The notes under the pieces are model-generated. The model ran no database searches, was not told the origin of the DNA, and worked only from the letters and a program-made list of their open reading frames with translations. Shown here piece after piece: positions 11,501-23,289 of a stretch of DNA of 64,000 bases. The stretch spans positions 272,476,403 through 272,540,402 of the forward strand of contig OZ005648.1 of NCBI GenBank assembly GCA_963930645.1, in the 5' to 3' direction. Source of the stretch: Salticus scenicus (lineage: Eukaryota; Arthropoda; Arachnida; Araneae; Salticidae). The translations under genes were made by a program, and so were the position numbers. Position 1 is the first letter of the stretch, and the number at the start of each line of letters is the position of its first letter.

Positions 11501-11934
11501 GTTAATAAAAATTACTTAAAATTGATTATAAATTTATAAATTTTTTAGGAGATTTCTTTCTTCTTTCATTTCTTAATTTTTGAAATATAAGGTTTGCCAC
11601 TATGTATTATACAATGTGACCCAAGGAGAATGATATATGCTTTAATCCTTAATTTTTATAGATAAATGGGCAATGTGACTCAAGTGTGTTAAAAATAAGA
11701 TGTTATTAAAATTTATCAATATTAGCATAGCTTGCTTAAGAAATAATGCATGTAATATTTATTAGAATTATTTCTAAGAAATAAAAAAAGATGGCAATAA
11801 AAATAGCATGTTGATAAAAATGTGAAAAAAAAAAAAAATGTGAAACTTCAGTTTACAAATTCTGTGGATATTAAAGCTAATTAAATTCTTAAAATATTTA
11901 TCTGAATCTCAGTGGAATAAGAAGTAATATAATA

Positions 11935-12363
11935 CAGTCGAACCTCGTTAATGTGAACACTGTTAACATGAATTACTTTTTTCCCACCAGCGGCCAAGCG
12001 GTTCTGCGCTCAAAGCTGGTAGACGTGAGGTGCCGGGTTCAATCCCAGGTCATGCTCGTCGGCCTCGCCGTTCAGAATTTGCCGTGTTTTTCTCAGATAC
12101 TTGCGTAAATACAGGCTAGGACCCCTTAGAAAGACCCCATGGAGGGCACTCCCCTCAGGCCTTGGACCTACAGCAGTCAATCAGCCTTATTCCGAAATCC
12201 AATCCAATCCATGAATTACTTTTAACATGAACTGTTTCCACGATCCCCGTAAAAATGAAGATTACTTTAGTCATATGAAGATTAGTTACTGATAGCATGA
12301 ACTACTGATACCATGAACAAATTTTTTATCCTCCTTGAGATTCTCGTTAACAAAGTTCAATTG
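11935..12363. mobile_element. pogo/Tc1-like MITE interrupted by a SINE
   Basis: Termini CAGTCGAACCTCGTTAA (left) and its diverged complement TTAACAAAGTTCAATTG (right) sit between TA dinucleotides. Apart from the SINE at 11981-12210 it parallels 907-1042. Confidence 0.65.
11981..12210 (+). repeat. SINE-1, near-complete, with target duplication
   Basis: ATGAATTACTTTT lies on both sides (11968-11980 and 12211-12223), a 13-bp target-site duplication. The head has CGGCCAAGCGGTTCTGCGCT (box A) and GGGTTCAATCCC (box B). The body has the TTTTTCTCAGATACTTGCG block and GGAGGGCACTCCCCTCAGG, and the tail is repeated AATCC. It inserted into a pogo-like MITE whose undisturbed relative is at 907-1042. This copy best defines the family ends. 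Confidence 0.85.
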
Positions 12364-12529
12364 TATATATATATAACCATTTACACATTATTTCTTTTCC
12401 ATTTTGCATAGCGAAATAACCAGTGATTATACATAAATTTTGAGATATATATGTTATCTGTAACAGTTGAAATTTTTAAAAAAAAGTGTGGAATATATAT
12501 ATATATATATAATATATATATATATATAT

Positions 12530-12569
<40 letters not shown>

Positions 12570-12705
12570 GAAGTAAATGCATACGATGATTTTCTTTTAC
12601 TCTGTTATCAAAAGAAAAGACAAGGAATCATGTAAAAAACCTTTTATTATATAAGAAAATTAACATAAAAAAGGCATGAAAAACAAGTTACATAGAGTTT
12701 TATTC

Positions 12706-12741
<36 letters not shown>

Positions 12742-13583
12742 AGTTACATCAACAGAATAATTAATTATAAACACTATTTACAAAATTTTATAAACACTAT
12801 AACTGCAAAATTTACAAAGGTGCAAATTCAATTATAAAGCTTAAAAATTATCTTTCTTAAAATATAAAAATTATTCCTTTAACATCATAATAATATACAT
12901 ATTTGAGAGTAATAAAGAGAAAAGCCAGTTTTTTTTTTTTTTTTTTTTTTTTTTCTAACAAGGGGACCTTTTAAAGTGTTCGTCATACTTGAAATTAACA
13001 TTATGCACATTTTATACAGTTTTTAATGCTGCCACTGGAATTTATGAACTAAATTAAACTAAAAGAAATTTTAAATTTTAAGGTTAAAAAAAAAGGCCTT
13101 TTCTGCTATTTTATAAACGTAAATTTTTTTTTATAAAAAATTACCGGGATGAATTTTTGTAGCTGGATCTTAAATTTTGCATCCTCGCAGCGAGGATAGC
13201 GCGCGTTAAGGGGTTAATATCAGTGCTATCTTGAACTTTTCATATTAAAAATTTTACTGTCGGTTTAATAGTTACATTGGTTACAACATGCGGATTTCTG
13301 AAAGTCATGCATTTCTCCATGAAGTATTTAACATTATGAAGATTAAATAATGTATTTTTTTATATTGATGTTTTATGATTATGATAAAATTATACCTTAA
13401 GTGCATATTTAAATCAGAATATTGTAAGTAAAATTTGGACATTTAAGAGAAATGTAATATGTATCTATTTGGTTACAAATGAAATGTATACCATATTAAG
13501 AAGGAAGTTTTATCTGACATTTGTTGGATGTCTTTGACTCTATTTTTTTCACAACTATGCTCATGCTATAATATGCATGATTT

Positions 13584-13620
<37 letters not shown>

Positions 13621-14339
13621 CATATTATATATATATTATTTTAGGAGGGTAGGGAATAGTTCGATACACCGACGAGATGACACGGCGATTAAGTGAAAAG
13701 CTAACTTTATAAAAACAACTTACCTTGAATTTAATACTCTAATTTTTACATAAAATCTCTAATTTTCAGCTGGAAGAACACTAGCTTATAAATTATGAAA
13801 TGTGAATGTGGCACTGGTGATGAATTTAATTAAATATAATTTTTCTTTAAAATCTCCAATTTTCAACTGAATTTAGGAGTTTTTTACTGTGAAATCATAA
13901 TCATTATTTTTAAAAATTAAAAATTTCTTTTTTGTTAAAAACAATACATTTCTATAATGTGGTAATAATAATGATAATAATATAACGTGATTTATCATCT
14001 AACATGAATTAGAAGTTAAAAGATTGGCAGTTTGTAAAATTAATTTAAAATGTCAATGCAAAGTGGCCTGAAAAAAAAATCACATTTTAAATTATTTTTA
14101 AAATATCTTAAAACTCAGTAATTTTGAAATGAATTGAAAAAAGTATGACTGTGAACTCATATCATTTTTAACAAATTTTTAACTCTTGCCAAAATCGGTT
14201 TACAATTCAAGATTTTTAAAATACTTGTTTTTAAGCTCCAATTAAAAAAAAAAAAAAATATGTGATTTTTAATTAACATGATTTAAATTCGGAAGATTGC
14301 AAGCTCGCATGTCTTAGCCGAATAATATAAAAAAAGGAA
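12364..14339. other. AT-rich non-coding stretch with long A/T runs
   Basis: The stretch holds (AT)n at about 12494-12532, T runs near 12532-12568 and 12930-12954, an A run near 12711-12739 and another T run near 13586-13614. A short GC island CCTCGCAGCGAGGATAGCGC lies near 13182. No coding region or element ends were recognised. Confidence 0.4.
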
Positions 14340-14525
14340 TCCGCGTTTGTAATGATCGATAGATGGAGCTTTCTCAACTGCAGTTGTTAGTAAATATAAT
14401 AGCCACGTGTATTAATTTATTGTTCATTCTTGTTGTTCTATCGTTGTTTGAGCGTGAAAACAAAAAGTGGTATAATATATTCACCTTAGCCCACCAGAGG
14501 GCGAGCATTTCATTACAATCGCGGA
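14340..14525 (-). mobile_element. MITE, deletion derivative of the THAP-fragment element
   Basis: The ends are TCCGCGTTTGTAATGATCG (left) and CATTACAATCGCGGA (right). The right 45 bases equal, inverted, the left end of 7474-7990. The middle (TAGTAAATATAATAGCCACG, TTCATTCTTGTTGTTCTA) matches 7880-7960 of that element. The THAP frame is deleted. Confidence 0.65.
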
Positions 14526-14657
14526 TACTGCTAGCACTCAAATTTTAAAATCTTAATGCAAAGTGACCTGAAAAATTACATTTTAATTAATTAAAAAAAA
14601 AAAAAAAAAAAAAAAATCTATCAAACAGAATTTTACTAAGAACCATCCCAATTAAAT

Positions 14658-14688
<31 letters not shown>

Positions 14689-14962
14689 GTATAGTAATAG
14701 AATATTTATAAGACAACAATTTTATCATTCAATAAAACATTAAAATCAATAGCTTACATTAGGTGGACGAAATAAACTTGGGTTCTTTTCACCTATTTCC
14801 TTGTTTTATTTTCGAACACTTCGATATCCAGAGGTGCAACCCGGTGCGTAACAGTGTGACATAATAAAAAAATCTAATATTAAAAGTAAATTAAAAATAA
14901 AACTGAAAATAAAAGTAAAATTTCGTCTGCTCACAATGCTATTCTACGGCGTTCGTGGACAG

Positions 14963-15135
14963 CACGGATTAGGAGATTCTACAGGATATATTACTAACGT
15001 TACGGAAAGGTAGAAATTTTCATCTTACATATAGAGGGCGACCATATCTTGAGAATCCACCAATCAGCGCGTTTGTTTACATTTCTGGCTTTTCGTAGGT
15101 CGCTCTCGGAAATCCGATGATGGCTGAAGCCGAAA
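14963..15135 (+). repeat. Partial copy of the CACGGATTA MITE
   Basis: It starts CACGGATTAGGAGATTCTAC and runs in parallel with 34360-34530 through ATTACTAACGTTACGG, ATAGAGGGCGACCATATCTT and CACCAATCAGCGCGTTT. The right end of the element is not present here. Confidence 0.6.
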
Positions 15136-15819
15136 TCACGAATTACTTGAAATTTATCAAATGCGGTTATTTGTGTTACATATTTTGAATTTTAATTAAG
15201 AGAAATAAGAATAAATTCCTTTTGACATTTGTAGAAAGCATTACTTTTGATACATTCGCAAACTAGAGCAATATTTTCAATTACTAATAATCTTTAATTA
15301 AAATGGACCTTGTATTATTTCCACGAATTAGTGATTTCATTTGCAAAGCAGTTTATCTTCCGTTTGCTCTTAATTCTGTATAAATTTTATTTTTATTATT
15401 GTTTTTTTAATGAAATGAAAGCCTACTCTCTATATTATTGTTGTTATTTCATTCTAAGTTTTTAGTTTATAGGATTGAAATACACGTTTCCATGTATACA
15501 TTTATGGAGATCCTTCTGTAAGTGTAGCGATTGATTAATGCAGAAAAGATTTAGTTCACTCTCTTCCTCTTATAGTTAAATAATCAAAACAACGTGTAAT
15601 TTTGAAAGATTTCTTTATTTTATGGGTGTCAAAGTGCATCTCTTAAAGAACGATAATTTATATTTTCTGAAGTCCCACATAACTTTTAAATTAAAAAATA
15701 TATAATATTGTATTATCTAAAAACCTTTAGTTCTTTATTTCAATCTTATATATTGAATTTCTGCAAGACATATTAAGCTCTACAATGTTATGTGGTGGAT
15801 ATATGTGAACTTCTTTTCT

Positions 15820-16880
15820 TGTTTTATAATTTCAAAAAAGCAGCATTTTATATTATCAGTGAAAAATGCAACTCATACTTATTAAATGGTGAAAAATAAC
15901 TTTCATTCTTCTTCCTAGTGTTTCAGAATCAGTTTTTTTAATAATATAAAAATTTCTTACTTATAATGTAGTTTTATTATCCAAAGTTCAAAAATATTTT
16001 TTAGAAAAAATACGACTCCACTCTCTTTACAAATTTATTCAGCCAAACTCTGAATGTCTTTCATAGCATAGCTTAAAAACAAATAGCAGGATATTCAAAT
16101 TCGGTATTTTGAAAATCATATCAGGTTCCTTTTTGAAAATTTTGACCAAGATTAGTTTTTCAAATTTAATAATGCATTAAAATTTTTTGTGAATGTTGCA
16201 ATTATATTCAATCGAGTAGTTGAGGGAATGGAATAGTAACCATAAATAGAAATGTTTGTCAAATAAAACTATTTCTAAAATTATATTTAACTACTTTTAA
16301 AGTATGTTCATTCACAGTAATTGTTATCTTATACATTTATGTATAATCTATTTTTATAATATTCAAATACAGGATAAGGGAAAGTCATGTAAGTGCTACT
16401 CCAGATCAGCGGCGGCTCGTGAACCGAAAATAAGTGAAGAGTTCCAAAATAATATTTAAGTATTTTTAATCATAATTTTTATTGGGCATGGTCTTAACTA
16501 AAATTAACTGAAAATACTTATTTAAATGTAAATTTTTATTCTATAAAAGAATACAGTGTGCCTCTTCACCAGTTTTCGGTGCACGAGCCGCCACTGTTCC
16601 AAATTATAATTTTTTTATTTTATTTTTAATTGCAAATTGAATTGACTATAAATAGGGATTATCAGGTCACAGTCAAAAAAATCTTTCAATTGTGTTGAAA
16701 AGAAAATGTTTTTAAAAAAAATGTTTAAAAAAAAAAACATGTTTTCAAAAATGAGTTGATATTTAATGTTCTATGAATTTTCTGAATGTAAAGACATAGA
16801 CAAATTGAAAGAATCCATTAGGTAATGAGTTATTTTGAAAATGAGTTTCCCCATATGGGCTTTGTTCATCTGCACGATTA
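15820..16880 (+). repeat. Dispersed duplication, copy 1 (partner 21960-22900)
   Basis: Shared blocks include TACTTATTAAATGGTGAAAA, TATCCAAAGTTCAAAAATAT, TTGAGGGAATGG, TAAAGTATGTTCATTCACAG and the ATTAGGTAATGAGTTA segment near 16817. Divergence is high and no coding function was found. A 190-bp hAT MITE is present here but absent from the partner. Confidence 0.6.
16407..16596. mobile_element. hAT-2 family MITE
   Basis: It begins CAGCGGCGGCTCGTGAACCG and ends with the inverted GGTGCACGAGCCGCCACTG. These termini are close to those of the larger element at 45164-49131. Flanking octamers CTCCAGAT and TTCCAAAT agree at 6 of 8 bases. The duplicated locus near 22576 lacks the insertion. Confidence 0.7.
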
Positions 16881-17132
16881 GTTATTGTATAGCTGATAAG
16901 CGCTTTCTTCTTTTCTTTCTGTTAAGGTGCAAGTATGTATTCATTTATATTAAATTTTGTGCATTAGTTCTTGAACTAGAGCTGCTACACAAAATGTTTG
17001 TTAAACAGATATTTTCTAAAAATGGTAAAATTGTGTTTTAGTTTTGTCAAAAAGGAAGTAAAAAATTTTTACACGTCTAATACACCCTTCTATTTTATGT
17101 AGAAGAAAGTAATAATTCAAAATGAATTTATG

Positions 17133-18564
17133 CACTGTGTGTCATAAATATACCTACCCTTGTGTTTTTCATTGAAACCTTAAAATATCGTATACTATGC
17201 AAGTAGTTTAGTAGTAGTAATATTGCATTATGAAAGAATAATCTGATTTTTAAGTAGAAACGAGAAAATTTTTTACAATATTAAATCTAAATGAGTGTAC
17301 AGATATCGAAATCGGAATATTGTGTTGTGCCGTGTCATAAATATACCTACTGTGCTATTTTTTTACAGTTTTTGTGTGCGTAAAAAGCCTATTACAATTT
17401 TTTTTCAAGAATGCCACGTAGCAAGGAACTAACTGAAGTTGAAAAAGCTCAAATCTTTATGTGCTGCAGGTAAAAGTTATACTTTTATTGCAAACCACCT
17501 ACACCGATCCAAGGGATGTATTCAATATTTTGTTACAAAGAGGTGGTCATATGGCATAAAAGATGAAGTGGTCGTCCTAAAACACTGACTCAACGAGAAG
17601 AAAGGCAGATTTCTAGAATTTCATCGAATTCAACAAAACTGTCAGTGAAATTAAAGTAGAGTGCCAATTGCAAGTGACCAAATCTACCATAATCCGAGCT
17701 ATACATTGAAATCCTAATTTGAAGAGAGAGAAAATGACTTCAGCTCCAAAATTAAAGGCGGAACACAGAATTCAGAGACTGGAATTTGCTAAAAATAACA
17801 TGAGCACAGACTGGAATATGGTTCGTATTTTTCTCTTTTCATTAATCACTTGTATAATATGTACCAAACGTTATATATTTTTACTGTACAGATCATATTT
17901 AGCAACGAAAAAAATTTTAATTAGGATGCACCTGATGGGTTTAAACATTATTGGAGAGGTCTGAGGAAAGAAAAACGATATTTCTCCAGAAGACATTTTG
18001 GTGGTGGAAGTGTTATGGTATGGGATGCTTTCTGTAGCCGAGGAACTCTTCCATTTCGTTAAAGATGAACAGCAACGACTTTGTTAGTGTGTTAGACAAA
18101 CATTTATTGCCATTTTTAAGAAGATTTCGTCGCAAAAACTACTTTTTAGCTAGATTATGCAAGCATCCATACTAGTTCCACCCCTTCTCAATGGAAATAT
18201 GAATACAAACGAAAACCTTTGGGGAACACTTGTACGCGAGATATATGCCAATAACAAACAATTTCATTCTACAGACGAACTTAAAGCTGCAATTTTGAAT
18301 GCCTGGTCCAAAGTTGATGCACAGACTACAAGTAACCTTGTGCATAGCATGAATAATTGCATTTTTCAGTTAATCCAGAGAAATGGAAATGTAATTGACT
18401 ATTAAAGATGTGCTACTTTTCATATAATCTTTGTTTTGCTTTGGGTATGTATATTTTTTACTATAGATGTACAATTTAAAAAAACTAATACCAATTTAAA
18501 AAGATTTAATTTCAAGATCAAAAAACTACATTTTCAAAAGTAGGTATATTTATGACACACACTG
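17133..18564 (+). mobile_element. Tc1-like DNA transposon, decayed
   Basis: Terminal inverted repeats CACTGTGTGTCATAAATATA (left) and the complement of CAGTGTGTGTCATAAATATA (right) enclose a broken transposase. A further copy of the motif lies at 17331-17352. The right end is followed by TA, the Tc1/mariner target; the left TA has decayed to TG. The element is about 1.43 kb, a normal size for the family. Confidence 0.85.
17411..18404 (+). pseudogene. Tc1-type transposase pseudogene
   Basis: The gene would cut and paste the surrounding element by DDE chemistry. It opens with MPRSKELTEVEKAQI at 17411, then a frame shift near 17458 leads into LCAAGKSYTFIANHLHRSKG, the first helix-turn-helix. 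A GRPKTLTQREERQI-like GRPK linker follows. The catalytic part shows FSNEKNFN (the second Asp of the usual SDEKxF is Asn here) and DAPDGFKHYWR, then HFGGGSVMVWDAF. The last part, NENLWGTLVREIYANN at about 18190-18260, holds the terminal Glu of the DDE triad, and the frame closes at TAA near 18404. At least four frame shifts or stops separate these blocks, so it is dead. Family assignment is secure. Confidence 0.85.
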
Positions 18565-18737
18565 TATATTTTTTTATATGCTTTTTACTTATTTTATATT
18601 CTGTACAGATAAGAAAGAAAATTTCAGATTATTTATTAAAATTCTTTAATTAAACAGCAAGTTTTTCTAATAAACAAAATCAAAAACTAAATTTAAAACA
18701 TTTTAAAATATACAACCTTTTTAATTCTTCATGTCAC

Positions 18738-18784
18738 TTGCCGACTAGTTTCGCATGGGGCGCCCCAGCTTGCTCTCCGGCTAA
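18738..18784 (-). ncRNA. Hammerhead-like motif, family A left arm
   Basis: The minus strand reads CCGGAGA (18774-18780), a palindromic UGGGGCGCCCCA stem II, then CGAAAC-UA-GUC. The 3' half (GAAA, 2-bp stem III closed by UA, GUC cleavage triplet) is a good hammerhead match. The first box departs from CUGANGA at two positions, and stem I does not pair well, so this copy is probably inactive. Confidence 0.4.
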
Positions 18785-19299
18785 ATGGTGTTCGAAGTTA
18801 GTTGAATCTGACGTTTCACTCCCTCTTCTTCTCTTTTAAAGACTCGGCGCCACTGCTGGTAGAGTAGTGCCCCATCGTTGCCATTGCAATTATTAAAATT
18901 CGACAATATTTCTACAGATTCCCTAACCGCAGCATAATTGTGGTTTTGATAATTGGCTAATTTTCGCACCTGCTCGAATTTAATGTTGATATTATCGTCC
19001 CTATTAATTTGCATTAAAGCAGTAGTTATTTTTCCTGTAGCGATATCGTGACTGTGTTCTTTAATATGCGTTTTAATTTTTCTTTTAGTTTTTCAAATGT
19101 AACACATTTCTCTGCCATGGCTGTCATTATAAGGGATTTTATATATACCGGCGGTTTCTAAAGGGTTAATTTGGTCTTTGTCGCCCCTAATCAGCTGAAA
19201 TATGTTAGGGTTTGGCTTGATGGGTATGTTTATATTATGTTTGGCTGCAACTTTTTTAATTTGGTTTGAAACTCCGCGATCATAAGGAATTGAAGCCAA
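18781..19299 (-). pseudogene. GIY-YIG endonuclease, family A left arm
   Basis: This is the C-terminal part of a Penelope-like polyprotein. From 19299 downward the frame reads a linker (KKVAAKHNINIPIKPNPNIF), then ETAGIYKIPYNDSHG with the GIY signature and EMCYI in place of the YIG motif, followed by a stop. A second frame (19014-18781) continues FEQVRKLANYQNHNYAAVRE and SVEIL with the expected catalytic Glu region, and ends at a TAG directly before the ribozyme-like core. The stop after CYI and the frame shift make it non-functional. Confidence 0.75.
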
Positions 19300-19524
19300 A
19301 CCCTAACATATTTCAGCTGATTAGGAGCGACAGACCAAATTAACCCTTTAGAAACCGCCGGTATATATAAAATCCCTTATAATGACAGCCATGGCAGAGA
19401 AATGTGTCACATTGGAAAAACTGAAAGAAAAATTAAAACACAGAAAAAAGAACAGTCACGATATCGCTACAGGAAAAATAACTACTGCTTTAACGCAAAT
19501 TAATAGGGACGATAATATCAATAT

Positions 19525-19782
19525 CAGAGGTGAAACTACCTAACTTGCAAAAACACTGAAAACTGTTCCTTGATTGCAGATAGGGGAGATTTATTAATGA
19601 TATATCATATGGCTACCTATATTAAGTGATATTTGCAGACTTCGTATTACATTATAACGCAAATTAAACATTCAAAATGAGAAATTTCTGTACAAACAAA
19701 GTAATTAAACAGGAAATTCAAAGACAGCAAAATTTTCAAAAACCCTGAATTCAGGGGTAGCCCTTGAAAAGTTTCACCCCTG
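19525..19782. mobile_element. MITE with CAGGGGTGAAACT ends (copy 1)
   Basis: Termini CAGAGGTGAAACTACCTAAC and AAGTTTCACCCCTG are inverted repeats. CAATAT flanks both sides (19519-19524 and 19783-19788), a 6-bp target duplication confirmed by the intact left arm of family A, which lacks the insert. A relative in opposite orientation is at 43742-43983. It is non-coding. Confidence 0.7.
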
Positions 19783-19809
19783 CAATATTAAATTCGAACA
19801 GGTGTGAAA

Positions 19810-21260
19810 TAATTATAAGATAAAAAAATTTTTATAAACCATGTTTTTTAATTTTCTGTTGAATCATATAAACGCTACTGAAGGCAGCCGGAACCCCAGC
19901 AATTGGATAAAAGTATTAAAAAAATTCCTTGCTATCGTCTTTTGAGCTATTATAAAAGTTTCAAATGGCTATCTAGCCGGGAAGTTAGTTAAAAGTTGAT
20001 TGCAAGCTTTGTACTGGAAACGCTGCCGAAAGCAGCAGGGTCTCGAAGCAATTGGATAAAAATATTTTTAAAAAGCATTTTCACCGTATTCTGAACTGTT
20101 CCGAAAGTTTCAAATGTCTAGCTACTCGGGAAGTTAGTTAAATGAATTTTCTGTTGAATCATACGAACGCTGCCGAAGGCAGTAGCGACCTGAAACAGTT
20201 GACTAAAAGTATTAAAAAAAATATATTGCCACCGTGTTCTGAGCTATCCTGAAAGTTTCAAATATCTAGCTAGTCGGGAAGTTAGTGAAAAATCGATTGC
20301 AAGCTTTGTACTGGTAACGCTGCCGAAGGCAGCAGGAACCCGAAACAGTTGGCTAAAAGTATTAAAAAAATGCATTTTCACCGTGTTCTGAACTATTGTG
20401 AAAATTTTAAATGTCTAGCTAGTCGGGAAGTTAGTTAAATAAATGTTCTGTCGAATTATATAAGCGCTGCTGAAGGCAGCGGGACCTGAAATAGTTGACT
20501 AAAATTATTAGAAAAATGTATTGTCATCGTGCTGTGAGCTGTCCTAGAAGTTTCAAATGTCTAGCTAGTCGGAAAGTTAGTGAAAGATCGATTGCAAACT
20601 TTATACTGATAACGCTGCCGAAGGCAGCAGGAACTCGAAACAATTCGCTATAGGTATTTAAAAAATGCATTTTCACCGTGTTCTGAACTATTCTGAAAAT
20701 TTTAAATGTCTAGCTAGTCGGGAAGTTAGTTAAATAAATTTTCTGTAATCATATAAGCGCTGCCGAAGGCAGCGGGACTTGAAATAGTTGACTAAAATTA
20801 TTAGAAAAATGTATTGTCACCGTGTTGTGAGCTGTCCTGAAAATTTCAAATGTCTAGCTAGTCGGAAAGTTAGTGAAAAATCGATTGCAAGCTTTGTACT
20901 GATAACGCAGCCGAAGGCAGCGGGAACCCGAAACAGTTGGCAAAAGGTTTTAAGAAAATGCATTTTCACCCTGTTCTGAACTATTCTGAAAGTTTCAAAT
21001 GTCTAGCTAGTCGGGAAGTTAGTTAAATAAATTTTCTGTCGAATCATATAAGCGCTGCCGAAGGCAGCGGGACTTGAAATAGTTGACTAAAATTATTAGA
21101 AAAATGTATTGTCACCGTGTTGTGAGCTGTCCTGAAAATTTCAAATATCTAGCTAGTCGGGAAGTTAGTTAAAAATCGATTGCAAGATTTGTCCCTGACA
21201 AACACACAAACAAACCCACAAACACACAAGAATCGAAGTTAATAAAAACATGGTAAAAAA
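19810..21260 (+). repeat. Tandem array of ~148-bp monomers, probably the body of an inserted element
   Basis: About nine monomers carry GCTGCCGAAGGCAGC-like hairpins at 19871, 20023, 20171, 20320, 20468, 20618, 20762, 20910 and 21057. Two monomer types alternate (one with TTTTCTGTCGAATCATATAA, the other with CGATTGCAAGCTTTGTACTG), giving a ~297-bp higher unit. All share GTCTAGCTAGTCGGGAAGTT. The block splits family A coding sequence and its borders carry short inverted TTTTTAnnACCATGTTTTT tips. A CAAACACACAAACAAACCC run precedes the right border. Confidence 0.75.
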
Positions 21261-21435
21261 TAGCCAATTATCAAAACCACAATTATGCCGCGGTTAGGGA
21301 ATCTGTAGAAATATTGTCGAATTTTAATAATTGCAATGGCAACGATGGGGCACTACTCGACCGGCAGTGGCGCCGAGTCTTTGAAAGAGAAGAAGAGTGA
21401 GTGAAACGTTAGATTCAACTAACTTCGAACACCAT

Positions 21436-21486
21436 ATCGCTGGAGAACAAGCTGGGGCGCCCCATGCGAAACTAGTCGGCAAGTGA
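21436..21486 (+). ncRNA. Hammerhead-like motif, family A right arm
   Basis: CTGGAGA (21440-21446) precedes the palindromic UGGGGCGCCCCA stem II, then CGAAAC-UA-GUC (GAAA at 21468-21471, cleavage C at 21477). One change (A6 to G) separates the first box from CUGANGA. Stem I pairing is weak. Confidence 0.45.
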
Positions 21487-21959
21487 CATGAAGAATTAAA
21501 AAGGTTGTATATTTTAAAATGTTTTAATTTAGATGTTTACTTCATGGTTTAGTTTTTTATAAAATCAAAAACTTTAAATATTGATTTTTTTTTCTTCCCC
21601 CTTCTTTTTTAGTAATTTCAAAGTGGAAGTACAGACATTCTGAAAAATTAAATATGTACTTTTATATAAAGTTATTTTAATTTTTGGGAATATATCTATG
21701 CAATGGAACGGGAAATTCTAAATTCAAGTGCTTTAGCACGAATTCCATTAAAAGTGCAAATTTATATAAAGTAGATTATTTTTTTAATCTAATTAAAATA
21801 GATATATGGGGCAGGCAGTGCCAGAGGATGTGCTAGTATAATAAATATATGGTCACAAAAACAACTTTTTTGTGTATGGAAAAGTGGATTCTTTCAGCTG
21901 TGCAGGTGGCAGTTCTGTATGTGTTGCTGCAATGAAGTCTGCTTTGTGAAATTTGTGAC

Positions 21960-22900
21960 GGCAAAATGGAAGAGTACCAGAAATACATACCATGCTTATT
22001 AAATGGTAAAAAAATTTGTTTTCAATTTTATTCTGAAAAATAAATTTATTTTTTAAGAATTAGTTTTTTAAAATAATACATTACTCCATACTTATATAGT
22101 GCAATTTTACTATCCAAAGTTCAAAAATATTTTTGAAAAAAATTACAACTTTAATATTCCATATGTATTTCAATTTGATATTGAATATGGAGATTTCTGT
22201 AACATTTTTATACTTTTGTCTTGTGTTATGCACTATTCATTGAAAGGCAAAGCAGCGAGTAGGTGAGCAGAGCACTACTGAGATTAATAAGGAAGCGAGT
22301 CGGGGGGAGAACACTTTCTCAGGGGATGGTGAGCAGGGGTCAGAGCCCCCTAGTAGATTTGCATTTTTTATGAATGTGTTATTATATTCAATCAGGCACT
22401 TGAGGGAATAGCCAGTTTAAACAGAAATATCTGTCAGAGCCTTTTTTAAAACAATATTTAAATATTTTTAAAGTATGTTCATATACAGTAACTGTTATCT
22501 TACACTTTCATCTGCAATCTATTTTTATAGTAATATTCAAACACAAGGCAAGATAAAGTTATGCAAATCCTACTCCATGTTATTAATATTTTATTTATTT
22601 AATTTAATTTGTGAATTGACTTTAACAAAAAAAAAAAAAAAAAAAAGACTACAAATAGCAATTATGAGTTCACAGTAAAAAAAATCTTTCATTTATGTTG
22701 GAAAAAAAATATTTAGAAAAAATGTAAAAAAATCACTTTTTCAAAAATGAGTACTAATTTAATATTTTATGAATTTTCTGAATGTAAAGACGTAAGTTAA
22801 AAAGATACGTTAGGTAATGAGTAATTGCAAAAACAAGTTTCCCACAGAATAACATGGACTTTGGCTGTCTGCATGATTACGTATTGTACACTCTTAAATA
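21960..22900 (+). repeat. Dispersed duplication, copy 2 (partner 15820-16880)
   Basis: Shares TATCCAAAGTTCAAAAATAT, CACTTGAGGGAATAG, AAAGTATGTTCATATACAG and TTAGGTAATGAGTAATT with copy 1. The hAT MITE of copy 1 is missing near 22576, where TACTCCATGTTA is uninterrupted. Confidence 0.6.
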
Positions 22901-23289
22901 ATATAGTTACAGGAGTTAAAAAAAAAGGATGAGTGTCCATAAGAGGGGATTTTGGCCCTAAAAGGAAGAAAATATAAAGGTGTTTGGGCATATGAAACTT
23001 TTGCTTTTAATTATATTACAACATTTGTATTTTAAATTTTCATCAATATTTTTTATACTACACTAGTAATTTGTGTGCTACCCATGTGCCCAAAGATTCA
23101 CAGTTTTGCATTTTTGGCTAAAATTACCCCATTTTCTGGGTTTTGATCTACTTTTTTCATATGAGCACAAGGGAGTAGCACTTTATAATTGAAATATATT
23201 ATATGTAATATGTTATGACATAAATTATATATAAAGATAAAAGTGTTACTCTCTTGCGTTCATAGTAAAAATGATTACAAACGTGTCTG

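Larger units (their letters stand above)
19292..21433 (+). pseudogene. GIY-YIG endonuclease, family A right arm, interrupted
   Basis: Plus-strand copy of the same coding segment. It starts within the linker (IFQLIR), contains several stops (for instance right after RSDRPN), and is split by a MITE at 19525 and by the tandem array up to about 21260. After that array AVRESVEILSNFN and CNGNDGAL resume. It is dead. Confidence 0.7.
18689..21533 (+). mobile_element. Penelope-like element family A, inverted pair
   Basis: Two 3' portions of one Penelope-like element face each other. The left arm (18689-19219) lies on the minus strand, the right arm (19292-21533) on the plus strand, with a spacer of about 70 bp. 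Arms match through the GIY-YIG coding region and beyond the ribozyme-like end into AAAAAGGTTGTATATTTTAA. The right arm is interrupted by a 258-bp MITE (19525-19782) and by a 1.4-kb tandem array (about 19810-21260). Both arms are 5'-truncated and lack the reverse transcriptase. Confidence 0.8.

Noticed and set aside
14363..14548. 61-residue membrane-like frame (MELSQLQLLVNIIATC)
   Set aside because: It lies inside the 14340-14525 MITE and its sequence is explained by the parent element's non-coding interior.
19870..21200. CRISPR-like array
   Set aside because: Monomers are contiguous ~148-bp satellites in a eukaryotic element, not short repeats with unique spacers.
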